DNA of 46,996 nucleotides, taken from positions 1-46,996 of the forward strand of contig JACREX010000069.1 of assembly GCA_016212695.1 (NCBI GenBank). Direction: 5' to 3'. Below, in pieces: positions 9,841-18,996 of this stretch. Under the pieces are notes generated by a model. It had not been told where the DNA came from. It did no database searches and saw only the letters and a list, made by a program, of their open reading frames with translations. Position 1 is the first letter of the stretch; each line of letters starts with the position of its first letter. Made by a program: the position numbers and the translations under genes. Source of the stretch: Bacteroidia bacterium (GTDB taxonomy: Bacteria > Bacteroidota > Bacteroidia > Bacteroidales > GWF2-35-48).

Positions 9841-10856
9841 AAAATATTAACTTCAGGAATCAGGTTGATTTTGAATTTTTCAAAAACCGATTCCTGAATT
9901 TTTTTTGACAGTTCAAGAATTTCGGAACCGTTTCCACTTCCATAGTTTACAAGAACAAGCGCCTGTTTATCGTGAACACCAACATTACCTGTTCTCCTCC
10001 CTTTCCATCCGCAATGTTCAATGAGCCATCCTGCAGCTACTTTTGTTTCCAAGTCTGAAACAGGGTATAATTGGATATTTGCATATTGCGTCTTTAAGAA
10101 ATCAGCCTGTGATTTATTTATAACCGGGTTTTTAAAGAAACTGCCGGCATTGCCGATTTCTGCCGGGTCAGGAAGTTTTTGCCTGCGGATATTAATCACT
10201 GCCTGCCGGATTGCTGATAAATTAATTTTTCCGGATTTCTTTAATTTATCTTCAATATTTCCATAGCTGGTATTAAATACAGGATGCTTACTAAGTTTAA
10301 AACTTACAGATATTACTATAAATTTATTTTTATATTCATTCTTGAAAATACTATCGCGATAACCAAATTTACATTCATGATTTGAAAAAAATACTAACTC
10401 TGATGTTTCGATATTAATAGCTTCAACGATTTCAACAGAATCTTTAACTTCAACTCCATAGGCGCCGATATTCTGAACCACACTTGCTCCGACAGTTCCC
10501 GGGATAAACGATAAATTTTCTATTCCTCCCAAATTATTTTCGATAGCATATTCAACAAGATTATCCCATGATTCTCCGCAGTAAACTTTTAATAAAATAT
10601 GATCACGAAAATCCTCGGTAATCTTAATCCCTTTAATATTAGGATGAATAACAATTCCATCAAAATCTTTTGTGAAAAGGATATTACTCCCGGCTCCAAG
10701 AATCAATCGTGGGAGCAATAAATATTGTTTGTTTTTGAGTAAAGTAAGTACTTCTTTTGTTTGTGTGAATTCGAAATATTGTTTTGCCCTTATATCAAAT
10801 CCAAATGTATTGAGTTTTTTTAAGGGAAAATCAGTATAAATTTTTTTCTTGTTCAC
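9837..10856 (-). CDS. murB: UDP-N-acetylenolpyruvoylglucosamine reductase
   Basis: MurB reduces UDP-GlcNAc-enolpyruvate to UDP-MurNAc with NADPH and FAD in cytoplasmic peptidoglycan synthesis. The 339-residue length fits type I enzymes. The FAD-binding part shows LGAGSNILFTKDFDG and IPGTVGASVVQNIGAYG. GYRDS (Arg167), NAGSFFKNP (proton-donor Ser239) and the terminal PEV (Glu335) match the known catalytic residues. The gene runs against the caspase-like gene and overlaps it by 4 bases. It stands alone between two regions transcribed differently, and a -7 like element lies 35 bases upstream of the start. No oddities. Confidence 0.96.
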   Translation of the reverse strand: MNKKKIYTDFPLKKLNTFGFDIRAKQYFEFTQTKEVLTLLKNKQYLLLPRLILGAGSNILFTKDFDGIVIHPNIKGIKITEDFRDHILLKVYCGESWDNLVEYAIENNLGGIENLSFIPGTVGASVVQNIGAYGVEVKDSVEIVEAINIETSELVFFSNHECKFGYRDSIFKNEYKNKFIVISVSFKLSKHPVFNTSYGNIEDKLKKSGKINLSAIRQAVINIRRQKLPDPAEIGNAGSFFKNPVINKSQADFLKTQYANIQLYPVSDLETKVAAGWLIEHCGWKGRRTGNVGVHDKQALVLVNYGSGNGSEILELSKKIQESVFEKFKINLIPEVNIF

Positions 10857-10890
10857 AGTTGAAAAAATAAATGAAAACTAATTCAAGCAA

Positions 10891-10898
10891 CAAAGATA
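10891..10898 (-). promoter_or_regulatory. Putative -7 element of murB promoter
   Basis: On the minus strand this reads TATCTTTG, matching the Bacteroidota TAnnTTTG consensus. It would start transcription about 28 bases before the murB ATG. I see no good TTTG-type -33 box at the expected spacing, so the call rests on one box and position. Confidence 0.4.
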
Positions 10899-11005
10899 AA
10901 TTAATACCATTCAATTTAGCGGTAAGTTAATTTATAAAATTTTAAATTCGATTAATTTATTGGATATCTATCTATTGATTTTTTTTAGAAAAAGAAATAA
11001 TCTTT

Positions 11006-11036
11006 TTTGTAAAATTGATATTACATACTATATTTG
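11006..11036 (+). promoter_or_regulatory. Promoter of tRNA-Lys
   Basis: TTTG at 11006-11009 and TATATTTG at 11029-11036 are separated by 19 bases, which matches the Bacteroidota primary sigma consensus (TTTG-N19-TAnnTTTG). The -7 box ends 22 bases before the tRNA, a normal distance for a tRNA promoter. Confidence 0.65.
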
Positions 11037-11058
11037 CACCTCCAAAATTTAACGGGAT

Positions 11059-11131
11059 GATTATGTAGCTCAGTCGGTAGAGCATCGCCCTTTTAAGGCG
11101 GGGGTCCTGGGTTCGAATCCCAGCATGATCA
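11059..11131 (+). tRNA. tRNA-Lys (anticodon TTT)
   Basis: A full cloverleaf can be folded. The acceptor stem is GATTATG with CATGATC and discriminator A. The D arm is GCTC-AGTCGGTA-GAGC. The anticodon stem TCGCC/GGCGG holds loop CTTTTAA, giving anticodon TTT. The T arm is CTGGG-TTCGAAT-CCCAG. CCA is not encoded. It is flanked by its own promoter and a terminator hairpin, so it is a single-gene unit. It sits beside the restriction island, and tRNA genes are common integration sites, but I found no repeated 3' end elsewhere in the window. Confidence 0.95.
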
Positions 11132-11148
11132 CACCACGCATAAGAAAT

Positions 11149-11181
11149 CCCTTGAAAATACAAGCTTTTCAGGGGGTTTTT
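11149..11181 (+). terminator. Rho-independent terminator after tRNA-Lys
   Basis: CCCTTGAAAA (11149-11158) pairs with TTTTCAGGGG (11166-11175) around a 7-base loop, with one T-G pair, and a T run follows at 11177-11181. It lies 18 bases after the tRNA end. Confidence 0.65.
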
Positions 11182-11284
11182 AAATTTCCGGGTACATTAT
11201 AAGTACATGAAAAAAAATACCTAAAATGCCACAAAACTTAATTATCAACAGCTACAGCTAACTTATTTAAAATAAATTTATAAT

Positions 11285-14200
11285 TCAGATCAACCAACTT
11301 GATTGAACAATGCTGCCAGAAACTTCGTCGTTGGTAACTTTTAAGAATGTTTCAATTTCCTGCTGCATATCTTCAACATGAGAAATAACACCCACAATTC
11401 TGTTTTCTTTTCTGAGCGCTTTTAATGTATCAAAAACAACATTGAGCGATTCTTTGTCAAGCGTGCCAAAGCCTTCATCAAGGAAAAAGAAGTTTTTTGA
11501 CGAACCTGATATTTTATGAATACTATCGGCAAGTGAAAGCGCCAATGAAAGCGAAGCCTGAAAGGTTTGACCTCCTGAAAGAGTTTTTACATTCCTTAAT
11601 TTTCCTTCATTCATATAATCACGAACTACAATATTGTTGTCTTCTGTTAATTCTAAACCGAGTTTTTGTCTTGTAAGTTTATAGAAGCGTTCGTTAGCTG
11701 CCCGGCAAAGGTTTTCCAAATAAACAGTAGAAACATAATTGACAAAACCACTACCCCTGAACAGATTTTTTAATTCGGTTATATCCTGCGCCCGAAGCTG
11801 CAGATTTTCGAGGTCTTTTTTAAGTAAGGCATATTGAGAAGCATCGGCTTTAAGCTGTTTTATTTCATTTTCACGGTTTCCCAGTTCCTGATTTTTCTCA
11901 TCAATAGCTTTTGTTAAAGTGAGAATATTCTTTTTTAATTCCGCATGGGTATGTTCGTTATATTGCCTTCCTGCAAGTTCTTTATTTAATTCCTCAATAT
12001 ATTTTCTCAGCGATTCGACAGATTGTTTATATTTTTCAATTTTTGCTTTGGCTGTTTCTGTATCAAGGTCTTTCTGAAGAATTTTTTCAACGGCAGGTAG
12101 TTCTATATTTCCGGCCTCTTTTAATTTATCATCAATTGTTTTATTCATATTATTTTTCTGGCTTTTCAGGGAATTGATTGATTTTTCATCTCCTTCAATT
12201 GTGCCGGATAGCTTACTGATTGATGAATTTAATTCATTAAGTTCTTTTTCAATTCTGACAAAATCTTCGGAAATTTTTTTGTGTTTTTTCACCAAAGATT
12301 CAGAGGTTTCAAGCAATTGCTGGGTAGTATATTCTTTATATGTTTCCTGATTAAGATGGGCTATCTGAGAAGCAAGCAATTCTTTTTTTGATGTATAACC
12401 GGCAATCTGTTCTGATATTTTAGAAAATTCCCCGTTTATTTTATCTCTTTTTTTCTCCTCTATTTCTGACTCAAATGCAATGTTTGTCTGTTTTTCATTT
12501 GCTTCTTCTATATTTTTCTGGAGAGTTTCATATTTTGCAATTTCCTGCGATACTTTTTTTTCATTATCAGGTGAAAAACCAGACCATATAAAACCGGATA
12601 CATGCTCTTTTTCTTTTACAGTTAATAAATCAAATTCATTAAGGAATGTTTTCTTATGTTTTTCAATGGCAGAAATTTCGCTTTGATTTGCTGTCAGTTT
12701 TTTCTCAAGGGTTAGCAGAGTTTTGATTTTAGTTTCAATTTCTTTCTTTTGTTTTTTTATGTTTTCGAGTTGAGCAGCGACGTTTTTAGGATTAAGAATA
12801 TTGGGATGATTTGTTGAACCGCATAGAGGACAAGGTTTGCCTTCGTGAAGTTCGCCGGCAAATTGTTCCAACTGGTTTTGAATGCCAAGTTCGAGAATAT
12901 GAGAATCGTAATCAATAATTTGTTTTTCGCAAGTTGCTTTAATATTTTCAAGAGATAATAAAATATCTGTGAGTATTATTTCTTCTTGTATTGTGTCAAA
13001 GAGTTTTGATGATTTAATATTACCGGTCACAGTTGTTTTTAATTCTTTTATCTGTTCCGTATAAGCGGATATTTTATTTTGAATATCAGATTTTACATTT
13101 AAAAAGTTATTCTTCTGAACGAACCATTCATTAATTGCAGATAAAATCTTGAAATCGGGTAAATTCTTTTTATGTTCTGCAATTTGCTCTGATATTTTTC
13201 TGCTTTGTTCCTTTTTATTTGCAATAGAATTTATAATTTCCTGAAGTTTCTGTTTTTCTGTTTTTGCCTTATTGTTTAACGTTTTTAAAGTTTCTTCAGA
13301 TAAACGTAATTCTGAAAGTTTCTTCAATTCTTCTGATTCCCGAAGCAATAAATCTTTTTTGTCATATTCGGTTTTTAGGCTGTTATAAGATGTCTGTTTT
13401 TGCGATAGCAGTTTTTGAAGTTCAGAATGTTTTTGTTTCTGAATATTTAGTTGCTTTGAGTTTTCTTCAATAGTTTGAACAAGGTTTTTCAGATGTTTCA
13501 AATCTGATTTAAAGATTAAAGAGAAGCGTTCAAATTCAGAGACTTCTTTTTCGAGAGTTTTTATTGAGGTTTCTGATTTTGAAAATTCAGATAATTGATT
13601 TTGCTGAGTTACAATGTTTGTAACGGTTTTTTTCAGGTTGTCCTGCTCTTTGTCCAATTTCTGTTTTGACTCCTGTTCATCCTTGAGGTTTTTTATATGA
13701 ACTTTTAAGCCGGCAGTGAGATTTTCAATCTCAGTAATTTTTTCCGGGTTTATTTCACCGATGCCTTGCAGTTTACCTGAAATAGTGTCAATTGCTGAAT
13801 TATTCTTCGATTCTAAACGGGCAACCTTATCAGACAATTCATATTTTGTAAGATTGAAAAGTTCTTTAAGCATTGTGGTTCTGTCGCCGGGACTTAGCTG
13901 AAGAAATTCCTGAAAACGGCCCTGAGGAATAATAATGGTTCTCTTGAAATTTTTGTAATTAAGACCTATTATGGATTCGATTATGTTTTCATCAATAGGC
14001 GACCATTGAGAATTACTCTTTTCATAAGCAGACCATGTGAATGTTTTTACATCTTCAAATTTTTTTCTGTTTCTTTTTCCTTTTACGATAAAACGATATT
14101 CCCTATCTTCGTTGGATTTGAATTCAAAATCAATCAACAGTTCGTTTGACTTTAAATTCATCATGTTGTAGTTCCTGTTTTCTCTTGCATTCAGACGTTC

Positions 14201-14368
14201 TGAATCTTTGAACAAAGCAAAAGAAATGGCTTCGAGAATAGCGGATTTTCCGCTACCTACATTTCCGAAAATACCGAATAATCCGGCCTGGGTTAACTTT
14301 GAGAAATCAATCGTTTGTTTAATACGATAAGAATATAAGCCCTGTATTGTAAGTTTCAACGGTATCAT
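11285..14368 (-). CDS. sbcC: Exonuclease subunit SbcC (SMC-like ATPase)
   Basis: SbcC is the ATPase and coiled-coil subunit of the SbcCD (Rad50/Mre11) nuclease, which opens hairpins and trims blocked or broken DNA ends. The 1027-residue chain has the expected order. Walker A is GNVGSGKS (residues 35-42), followed by a long coiled coil. A central zinc hook CPLC (Cys513 and Cys516, almost exactly mid-protein) and a second coiled coil follow. Then come the ABC signature LSGGQTFQASLSLALSLAD and Walker B FFFLDEGFGTLD near the C terminus. Its ATG overlaps the sbcD stop (4 bases), so the two are translationally coupled. It is the last gene of the long minus-strand string that begins with hsdM. Confidence 0.95.
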   Translation of the reverse strand: MIPLKLTIQGLYSYRIKQTIDFSKLTQAGLFGIFGNVGSGKSAILEAISFALFKDSERLNARENRNYNMMNLKSNELLIDFEFKSNEDREYRFIVKGKRNRKKFEDVKTFTWSAYEKSNSQWSPIDENIIESIIGLNYKNFKRTIIIPQGRFQEFLQLSPGDRTTMLKELFNLTKYELSDKVARLESKNNSAIDTISGKLQGIGEINPEKITEIENLTAGLKVHIKNLKDEQESKQKLDKEQDNLKKTVTNIVTQQNQLSEFSKSETSIKTLEKEVSEFERFSLIFKSDLKHLKNLVQTIEENSKQLNIQKQKHSELQKLLSQKQTSYNSLKTEYDKKDLLLRESEELKKLSELRLSEETLKTLNNKAKTEKQKLQEIINSIANKKEQSRKISEQIAEHKKNLPDFKILSAINEWFVQKNNFLNVKSDIQNKISAYTEQIKELKTTVTGNIKSSKLFDTIQEEIILTDILLSLENIKATCEKQIIDYDSHILELGIQNQLEQFAGELHEGKPCPLCGSTNHPNILNPKNVAAQLENIKKQKKEIETKIKTLLTLEKKLTANQSEISAIEKHKKTFLNEFDLLTVKEKEHVSGFIWSGFSPDNEKKVSQEIAKYETLQKNIEEANEKQTNIAFESEIEEKKRDKINGEFSKISEQIAGYTSKKELLASQIAHLNQETYKEYTTQQLLETSESLVKKHKKISEDFVRIEKELNELNSSISKLSGTIEGDEKSINSLKSQKNNMNKTIDDKLKEAGNIELPAVEKILQKDLDTETAKAKIEKYKQSVESLRKYIEELNKELAGRQYNEHTHAELKKNILTLTKAIDEKNQELGNRENEIKQLKADASQYALLKKDLENLQLRAQDITELKNLFRGSGFVNYVSTVYLENLCRAANERFYKLTRQKLGLELTEDNNIVVRDYMNEGKLRNVKTLSGGQTFQASLSLALSLADSIHKISGSSKNFFFLDEGFGTLDKESLNVVFDTLKALRKENRIVGVISHVEDMQQEIETFLKVTNDEVSGSIVQSSWLI

Positions 14369-15591
14369 AGTTCGCCCTCCTCCGAAAGAATTTCTTTAAA
14401 CAGATTTATAATTCTTTCATTTGGTTCCTGACCTTTTTTCGATCTGAAAAAATCAATAAATTGTTCTTCCATATTTTTGGGCCGGTCAATTGAAGAAGCG
14501 CTTTGAACAGTAGATTGTTCAGGATTTCTTATTTCGGGAATAATGGTAACAATTCCATCATGGGCATCCAGTAAGCGCTTTCGGTCATTAGCGGCAAGGT
14601 AAGTATCGGAAATTACAGTAAGTTCAACAAAAATATCAGGATTACGGGTAAGCCATTCAACAGCTTCATCTATCACTTCAAAGCGTTTCCTGACAAGTTT
14701 TTTCCCTGATTGAAGTTGTATATCCCTTATTACAGTGTCTTTTCCGGGTTCGAATTCAGCCAGAATAACGAATTTATCCTGATCTGCTTCACTGAAATTG
14801 TATGCCAGCGGACTTCCCGAATACGCAACCGGACAAGGTAAAGAATCAATAATTTGTTTTCTGTGTAAATGACCTAAGGCAACATATTGAATATTTTCAG
14901 GAATATTTTCTGTATAAATTGCCTGAGCGCCGCCGATAAATAATATGGGCTTTTCTTCTTCCGGTTCTTCAGGAACCGGATCGCCTTTTCTAACAAACAG
15001 TAAATGAGATACAAGAATATTTATACCTTTATCATCACAGTATTTTGCAGAAATTTCAGACCAGTGTTTATGCAGCGACGCTCTTAGTTCATCTCCTGTG
15101 TCCTCCTCTCCGAGATATGTTTTCATGCGTAATTCGTTTGCATATGGAGTGAGTAATATTCGTAAAGAGCGTGAAACTTCCGGAATTTGTACTTCAATAA
15201 AACCAGGTATGCTTTGCAAAATTTTAAGGCCTGTTTCTAATTCAAAAGGTGTAATATTAGTATGAGGAAATCCGGAAAAAATAATACCGCATTCCCTTGC
15301 CAGCGGATCAGGAGTTTCGATACGTTCCGGAGAATCGTGATTTCCTGCAATGGCAATTACTACTCTTTGACCATTATTTGCCAGGCGTTTTGTGTAGCGA
15401 TAGAAAAGCTCTACCGCTTCCGTAGGCGGGTTGAATGTATCAAATAAATCACCGGAAATTATTACTGAATGCACACTTTCTCGTTCTGCAATTTCACAGA
15501 TTTCTTTTAAAACGGCTTCCTGCTCTTCCATGCGGGAGAAGCTTTCGAGGCGTTTACCAAGATGCCAGTCGGAGGTGTGAAGGATTTTCAT
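14365..15591 (-). CDS. sbcD: Exonuclease subunit SbcD (Mre11-type)
   Basis: SbcD is the manganese-dependent phosphoesterase subunit of SbcCD. The 408-residue protein shows the calcineurin-like motifs in order: HTSDWHLG (Asp8, His10), ISGDLFD, IAGNHDSPERI and ALGHLHRKQ. The C-terminal ~110 residues fit the capping/SbcC-binding region. It starts only 9 bases after the hsdR stop and overlaps sbcC by 4 bases, so it appears to belong to the same transcript as the restriction genes. That linkage is unusual for a housekeeping repair pair and suggests that it serves the defence module or arrived with it (inference). Confidence 0.95.
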   Translation of the reverse strand: MKILHTSDWHLGKRLESFSRMEEQEAVLKEICEIAERESVHSVIISGDLFDTFNPPTEAVELFYRYTKRLANNGQRVVIAIAGNHDSPERIETPDPLARECGIIFSGFPHTNITPFELETGLKILQSIPGFIEVQIPEVSRSLRILLTPYANELRMKTYLGEEDTGDELRASLHKHWSEISAKYCDDKGINILVSHLLFVRKGDPVPEEPEEEKPILFIGGAQAIYTENIPENIQYVALGHLHRKQIIDSLPCPVAYSGSPLAYNFSEADQDKFVILAEFEPGKDTVIRDIQLQSGKKLVRKRFEVIDEAVEWLTRNPDIFVELTVISDTYLAANDRKRLLDAHDGIVTIIPEIRNPEQSTVQSASSIDRPKNMEEQFIDFFRSKKGQEPNERIINLFKEILSEEGEL

Positions 15592-15600
15592 GAGTTAAGG

Positions 15601-18600
15601 TTACGCTACTGCATTTTTTTCAATTTGCACTAAAATATTAATAATACGATTTATTTCAGGTTCAGGAAAAACACCGGAAATACCAAAATCGTTTATATCG
15701 GTGAATGGCGGTTCAAACAGCATTTTGTTATCAATGGTTCCGTTGATTGTGAGGTGGTCAATGATGATGTTTATGAAAGCGATCTGGTCGGCTTTGAGGT
15801 TGCCTTTGCTTAAAAATTCAGAGAATGCCTCCATTGCTGCGTTGCGCTCTAAGCCCAGTATGCTGCGAATGAATTTTCCCAACGGCTGCTTGCCGAAAGC
15901 ATTTTCGAAATCGGCTTTAGTACCCCGTTCTGCACCATCAAAGAGAATATGTTCGAGTTCGTTAAGTTCTGCAGATGTGATGGGTTGATTTGTGCGGAGT
16001 TTACGAATGGTAAGGTGATGCTGATTTTCGCGGATATATTTTTCGACACGCTGGCGGTAACTTTCCAATTTAGAATAAGTATTCAAGAGAGATTTTTCTT
16101 TTACTTCGTTGAATTCATCTTCGAAATCAGTGTAAACATTTTCCTGTTTTTCCCTGTCAATAAATTTTATCAATTCACGCAATGCTTCGCGAACCCGTTC
16201 AAGTGCAACAGAATCCACTGATGCCCAAAAATCTTCTTCCTGAATAATTTTTATTAATTCAATATGTTCGGCTACTGATGGAATGTTTGATTTTAACGAA
16301 AGACCTTCAGCCATGCGGATTACCTGTTTTATGTATTTTTTTTGCCGTTTATCGTTATTGATTAAAGCAAGCTGAATACTCAGAATCAGCAAATCGAACC
16401 TGCGGGCAAATTCATCATCACCCTGAACAGGGATTAAATGTGAAAGATGCTTTGCAATATCAAAAACATCGGATTTGCTGAGATTATTCCAACGTGAACG
16501 AACAGCATATTCATCTACCATGCGTAAATGAATGCGAACCACAAAGCTTGATTTATCAAGGTTTGCAACATCGGAATGAATGGTGTCGAGAAGTTTGTTC
16601 CTGAAGTCCTGATTTTTTTCATCGCTAAATTGAGCGCCTTTTAATGATTCTGCCAGCCACAGGCGATATTTGAAAATACGTTGCGTAACGGAATCCAGTA
16701 AAGCAGGTTCAACGCCATCGGGGAACTGTTCAAAGAATTCAAAGTTCTGGCAGAAATCGAAAATATAGAAAAATTCTTTATCTACACCGGGAGCAAACAA
16801 ATCAGTACACAGGCGTGTGCATCTTCCGATCATTTGCCAGAATTTGGAACTTGAACGAACCGGTTTAAAAAATACAAGGTTTACAATTTCAGGAATATCA
16901 ATACCTGTATCAAGCATATCAACTGAAACAGCTAATTGAGGCATTTGATTCGGTAAAGAGAAACTATCAAGCAAATCCTGAGCATAAGGTTCATAGTTGT
17001 CAATGACACGAAGGAATTTCCCTTTGTAATTCGGATAATTGATATTAAAACGCTGCTCAATAAATAATGCATGTTCGTGACTTTTTGCAAAGATGATGGA
17101 TTTGCCCAGTTTGTCGCCTCCTTCAATTTTTAAGCCTTTTTCCATTAAATAGGTAAGCGCTTTATCAACTGTATCTTTATTGAAAAGCCAGGAATTTAGA
17201 GCAGATGCATCAATTTCTTCGGGCATATTGCCGGTTTCTTCGTCCCGGAATTCTTTTTCGTATTCTGCTTTTTCTTCCTCAGAAAGTTCTTTATATTTTA
17301 TTCCCAGACGCTGAAATTTCATTGGGACAGAGACTGCTTTGGGCGGAACTAAAAATTTATCTTCAACTGCCTGTTTTAATTCATAAGCATAGGTAGGATT
17401 GTGGTTTTCGAGACCAAAAAGCTCATAGGTGTTTTTATCAATTTCTGCTTTTGGTGTAGCAGTTAAACCCACAATGACTGCATCAAAATAATCGAAAATA
17501 GCTTTGTATTTCATGTAAACAGACCGGTGCGCTTCATCAATAATTATAAGGTCGAAATGACCGGGGCTGTAGTAACGGACATCATCTGATTTTTCACCGT
17601 CAATTTTATTCATCATGGTGGGATAAGTAGAAAACACCATGCGGCTTGATGAATCTTCCTTTTCTTTTGTAATATCAACCGTTGTAAGATGCGGCACAAA
17701 TTCATTAAAGCGATTTTTTGCCTGTGTTACTAATGCATTACGATCTGCAAGAAAAAGAGCACGTGTTACCCAGCCCGCTTTTATAAGCATATCAACTAAG
17801 GCAATAGCAATTCTTGTTTTACCGGAACCTGTTGCCATAACGAGCAAAGCGCCACGTGCTTTTTTATCGAGTGTTTCGGAAACCCTGCGAATAGCTTCTT
17901 CCTGATAGTAACGACCTGCAATGGTTTTATTTATGTGTGGTTTTTTAATGTCTATTCGATCTGCACGGCGGTTTATTAAACGCTGAAGTTCTTCTTTTGT
18001 GTAAAAGCCATAAGCAGGACGGGGCGGGTAAAAAGTATCGTCCCATATCCAGGATTCAAAACCATTGGTGTAAAAAATAACAGGGCGCTGACCAAACATT
18101 TTCTCAAGGCAGGTAGCGTATAATTCTGCCTGATGCTGGCCTTTGTGGGAATCTGCTTTTGTTCGTTTTGCCTCGACTACTGCCAGCGGTAAACCATTAT
18201 CGCCCCAAAGAACATAATCCACAAAGCCAATCCCTTCTTTGTTGGGCATGTGCTGCACTTCAAATTCTTCAACATCTTTTCCTTTCGGGTCCCAACCGGC
18301 TTCGCGTAAAAGAAGATTTATAAATAAGTCGCGGGTTTTTGCTTCGGAATAATCGGCGTGATCGTCGGCAAATGATTTAGCATTCTGAGTTTTTAATAAT
18401 TTTATTTTTTCTAATTCTGCCCTGAGATTTGTTATTTCTTCTTCATTTTCTGCAATGCGTTTTTTGCTGCGAAATAATTCCTGTTGATGTGAAAGCGCAG
18501 TATCTTCAAGGGTTTTTATATCAATTTGCGACTTATCAGGTATAGGGGAATAAGGGATAAGGGATTCGTTTAATTGAGCCGGTATTTCTATTGGGTTTTC

Positions 18601-18975
18601 GCTGTACATACGAACTAACCAACGCATGAACGTATATAAGTAACGTAAAGATGCCAGTGATTCTTCCTGAGCCGGGTTGAATTTGCGGTGTGCTGCATCG
18701 TTGCCTAACTTACGAATGTAGGTGAGATTGTTGAGCATGCTTGGCGGAATGATATTCTTAAAGCTTTGCTCATACATTAATGCATTCAGGTTATCCTGAT
18801 AAGGAAGTTCTAAATCGCTGTCGTGGTTGTATAACCAGCGGATAGCATTTTCAAGTGTTAAGCGACTGTAGAAAGCAGAAACACGAGGCGCAGAGAAAAC
18901 ATTTTTTTCTGCTTCGGTAACTGATTCAAGGAAATCAGCAAAGGAGTCGGTGAGGAAAAGGAAATTGCTATTCAT
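15601..18975 (-). CDS. hsdR: Type I restriction enzyme R subunit (nuclease-helicase)
   Basis: HsdR is the DNA translocase and endonuclease of a type I restriction complex with HsdM and HsdS. The 1124-residue protein begins with a DUF4145-like helical domain (about 1-130, with LGNDAAHR). A PD-(D/E)xK nuclease follows (Asp253, Glu268, Lys270 in VVEAKRT). The SF2 helicase motor has Walker A ATGSGKT (381-387), DEAH (480-483), GLTATP (motif III) and QMIGRCTR (motif VI). A C-terminal helical region binds the methylase complex in this family. The arrangement resembles the EcoEI-type HsdR. All key motifs are intact. It lies 21 bases after hsdS and 9 bases before sbcD. Confidence 0.95.
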   Translation of the reverse strand: MNSNFLFLTDSFADFLESVTEAEKNVFSAPRVSAFYSRLTLENAIRWLYNHDSDLELPYQDNLNALMYEQSFKNIIPPSMLNNLTYIRKLGNDAAHRKFNPAQEESLASLRYLYTFMRWLVRMYSENPIEIPAQLNESLIPYSPIPDKSQIDIKTLEDTALSHQQELFRSKKRIAENEEEITNLRAELEKIKLLKTQNAKSFADDHADYSEAKTRDLFINLLLREAGWDPKGKDVEEFEVQHMPNKEGIGFVDYVLWGDNGLPLAVVEAKRTKADSHKGQHQAELYATCLEKMFGQRPVIFYTNGFESWIWDDTFYPPRPAYGFYTKEELQRLINRRADRIDIKKPHINKTIAGRYYQEEAIRRVSETLDKKARGALLVMATGSGKTRIAIALVDMLIKAGWVTRALFLADRNALVTQAKNRFNEFVPHLTTVDITKEKEDSSSRMVFSTYPTMMNKIDGEKSDDVRYYSPGHFDLIIIDEAHRSVYMKYKAIFDYFDAVIVGLTATPKAEIDKNTYELFGLENHNPTYAYELKQAVEDKFLVPPKAVSVPMKFQRLGIKYKELSEEEKAEYEKEFRDEETGNMPEEIDASALNSWLFNKDTVDKALTYLMEKGLKIEGGDKLGKSIIFAKSHEHALFIEQRFNINYPNYKGKFLRVIDNYEPYAQDLLDSFSLPNQMPQLAVSVDMLDTGIDIPEIVNLVFFKPVRSSSKFWQMIGRCTRLCTDLFAPGVDKEFFYIFDFCQNFEFFEQFPDGVEPALLDSVTQRIFKYRLWLAESLKGAQFSDEKNQDFRNKLLDTIHSDVANLDKSSFVVRIHLRMVDEYAVRSRWNNLSKSDVFDIAKHLSHLIPVQGDDEFARRFDLLILSIQLALINNDKRQKKYIKQVIRMAEGLSLKSNIPSVAEHIELIKIIQEEDFWASVDSVALERVREALRELIKFIDREKQENVYTDFEDEFNEVKEKSLLNTYSKLESYRQRVEKYIRENQHHLTIRKLRTNQPITSAELNELEHILFDGAERGTKADFENAFGKQPLGKFIRSILGLERNAAMEAFSEFLSKGNLKADQIAFINIIIDHLTINGTIDNKMLFEPPFTDINDFGISGVFPEPEINRIINILVQIEKNAVA

Positions 18976-18996
18976 AATTATTTTGGGCTAAAGCCC

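Noticed and set aside
10972..11163. 63-aa minus-strand ORF (with CDHAGIRTQDPRLKRAMLYRLS)
   Set aside because: It is the antisense of the tRNA-Lys, a well-known false ORF.
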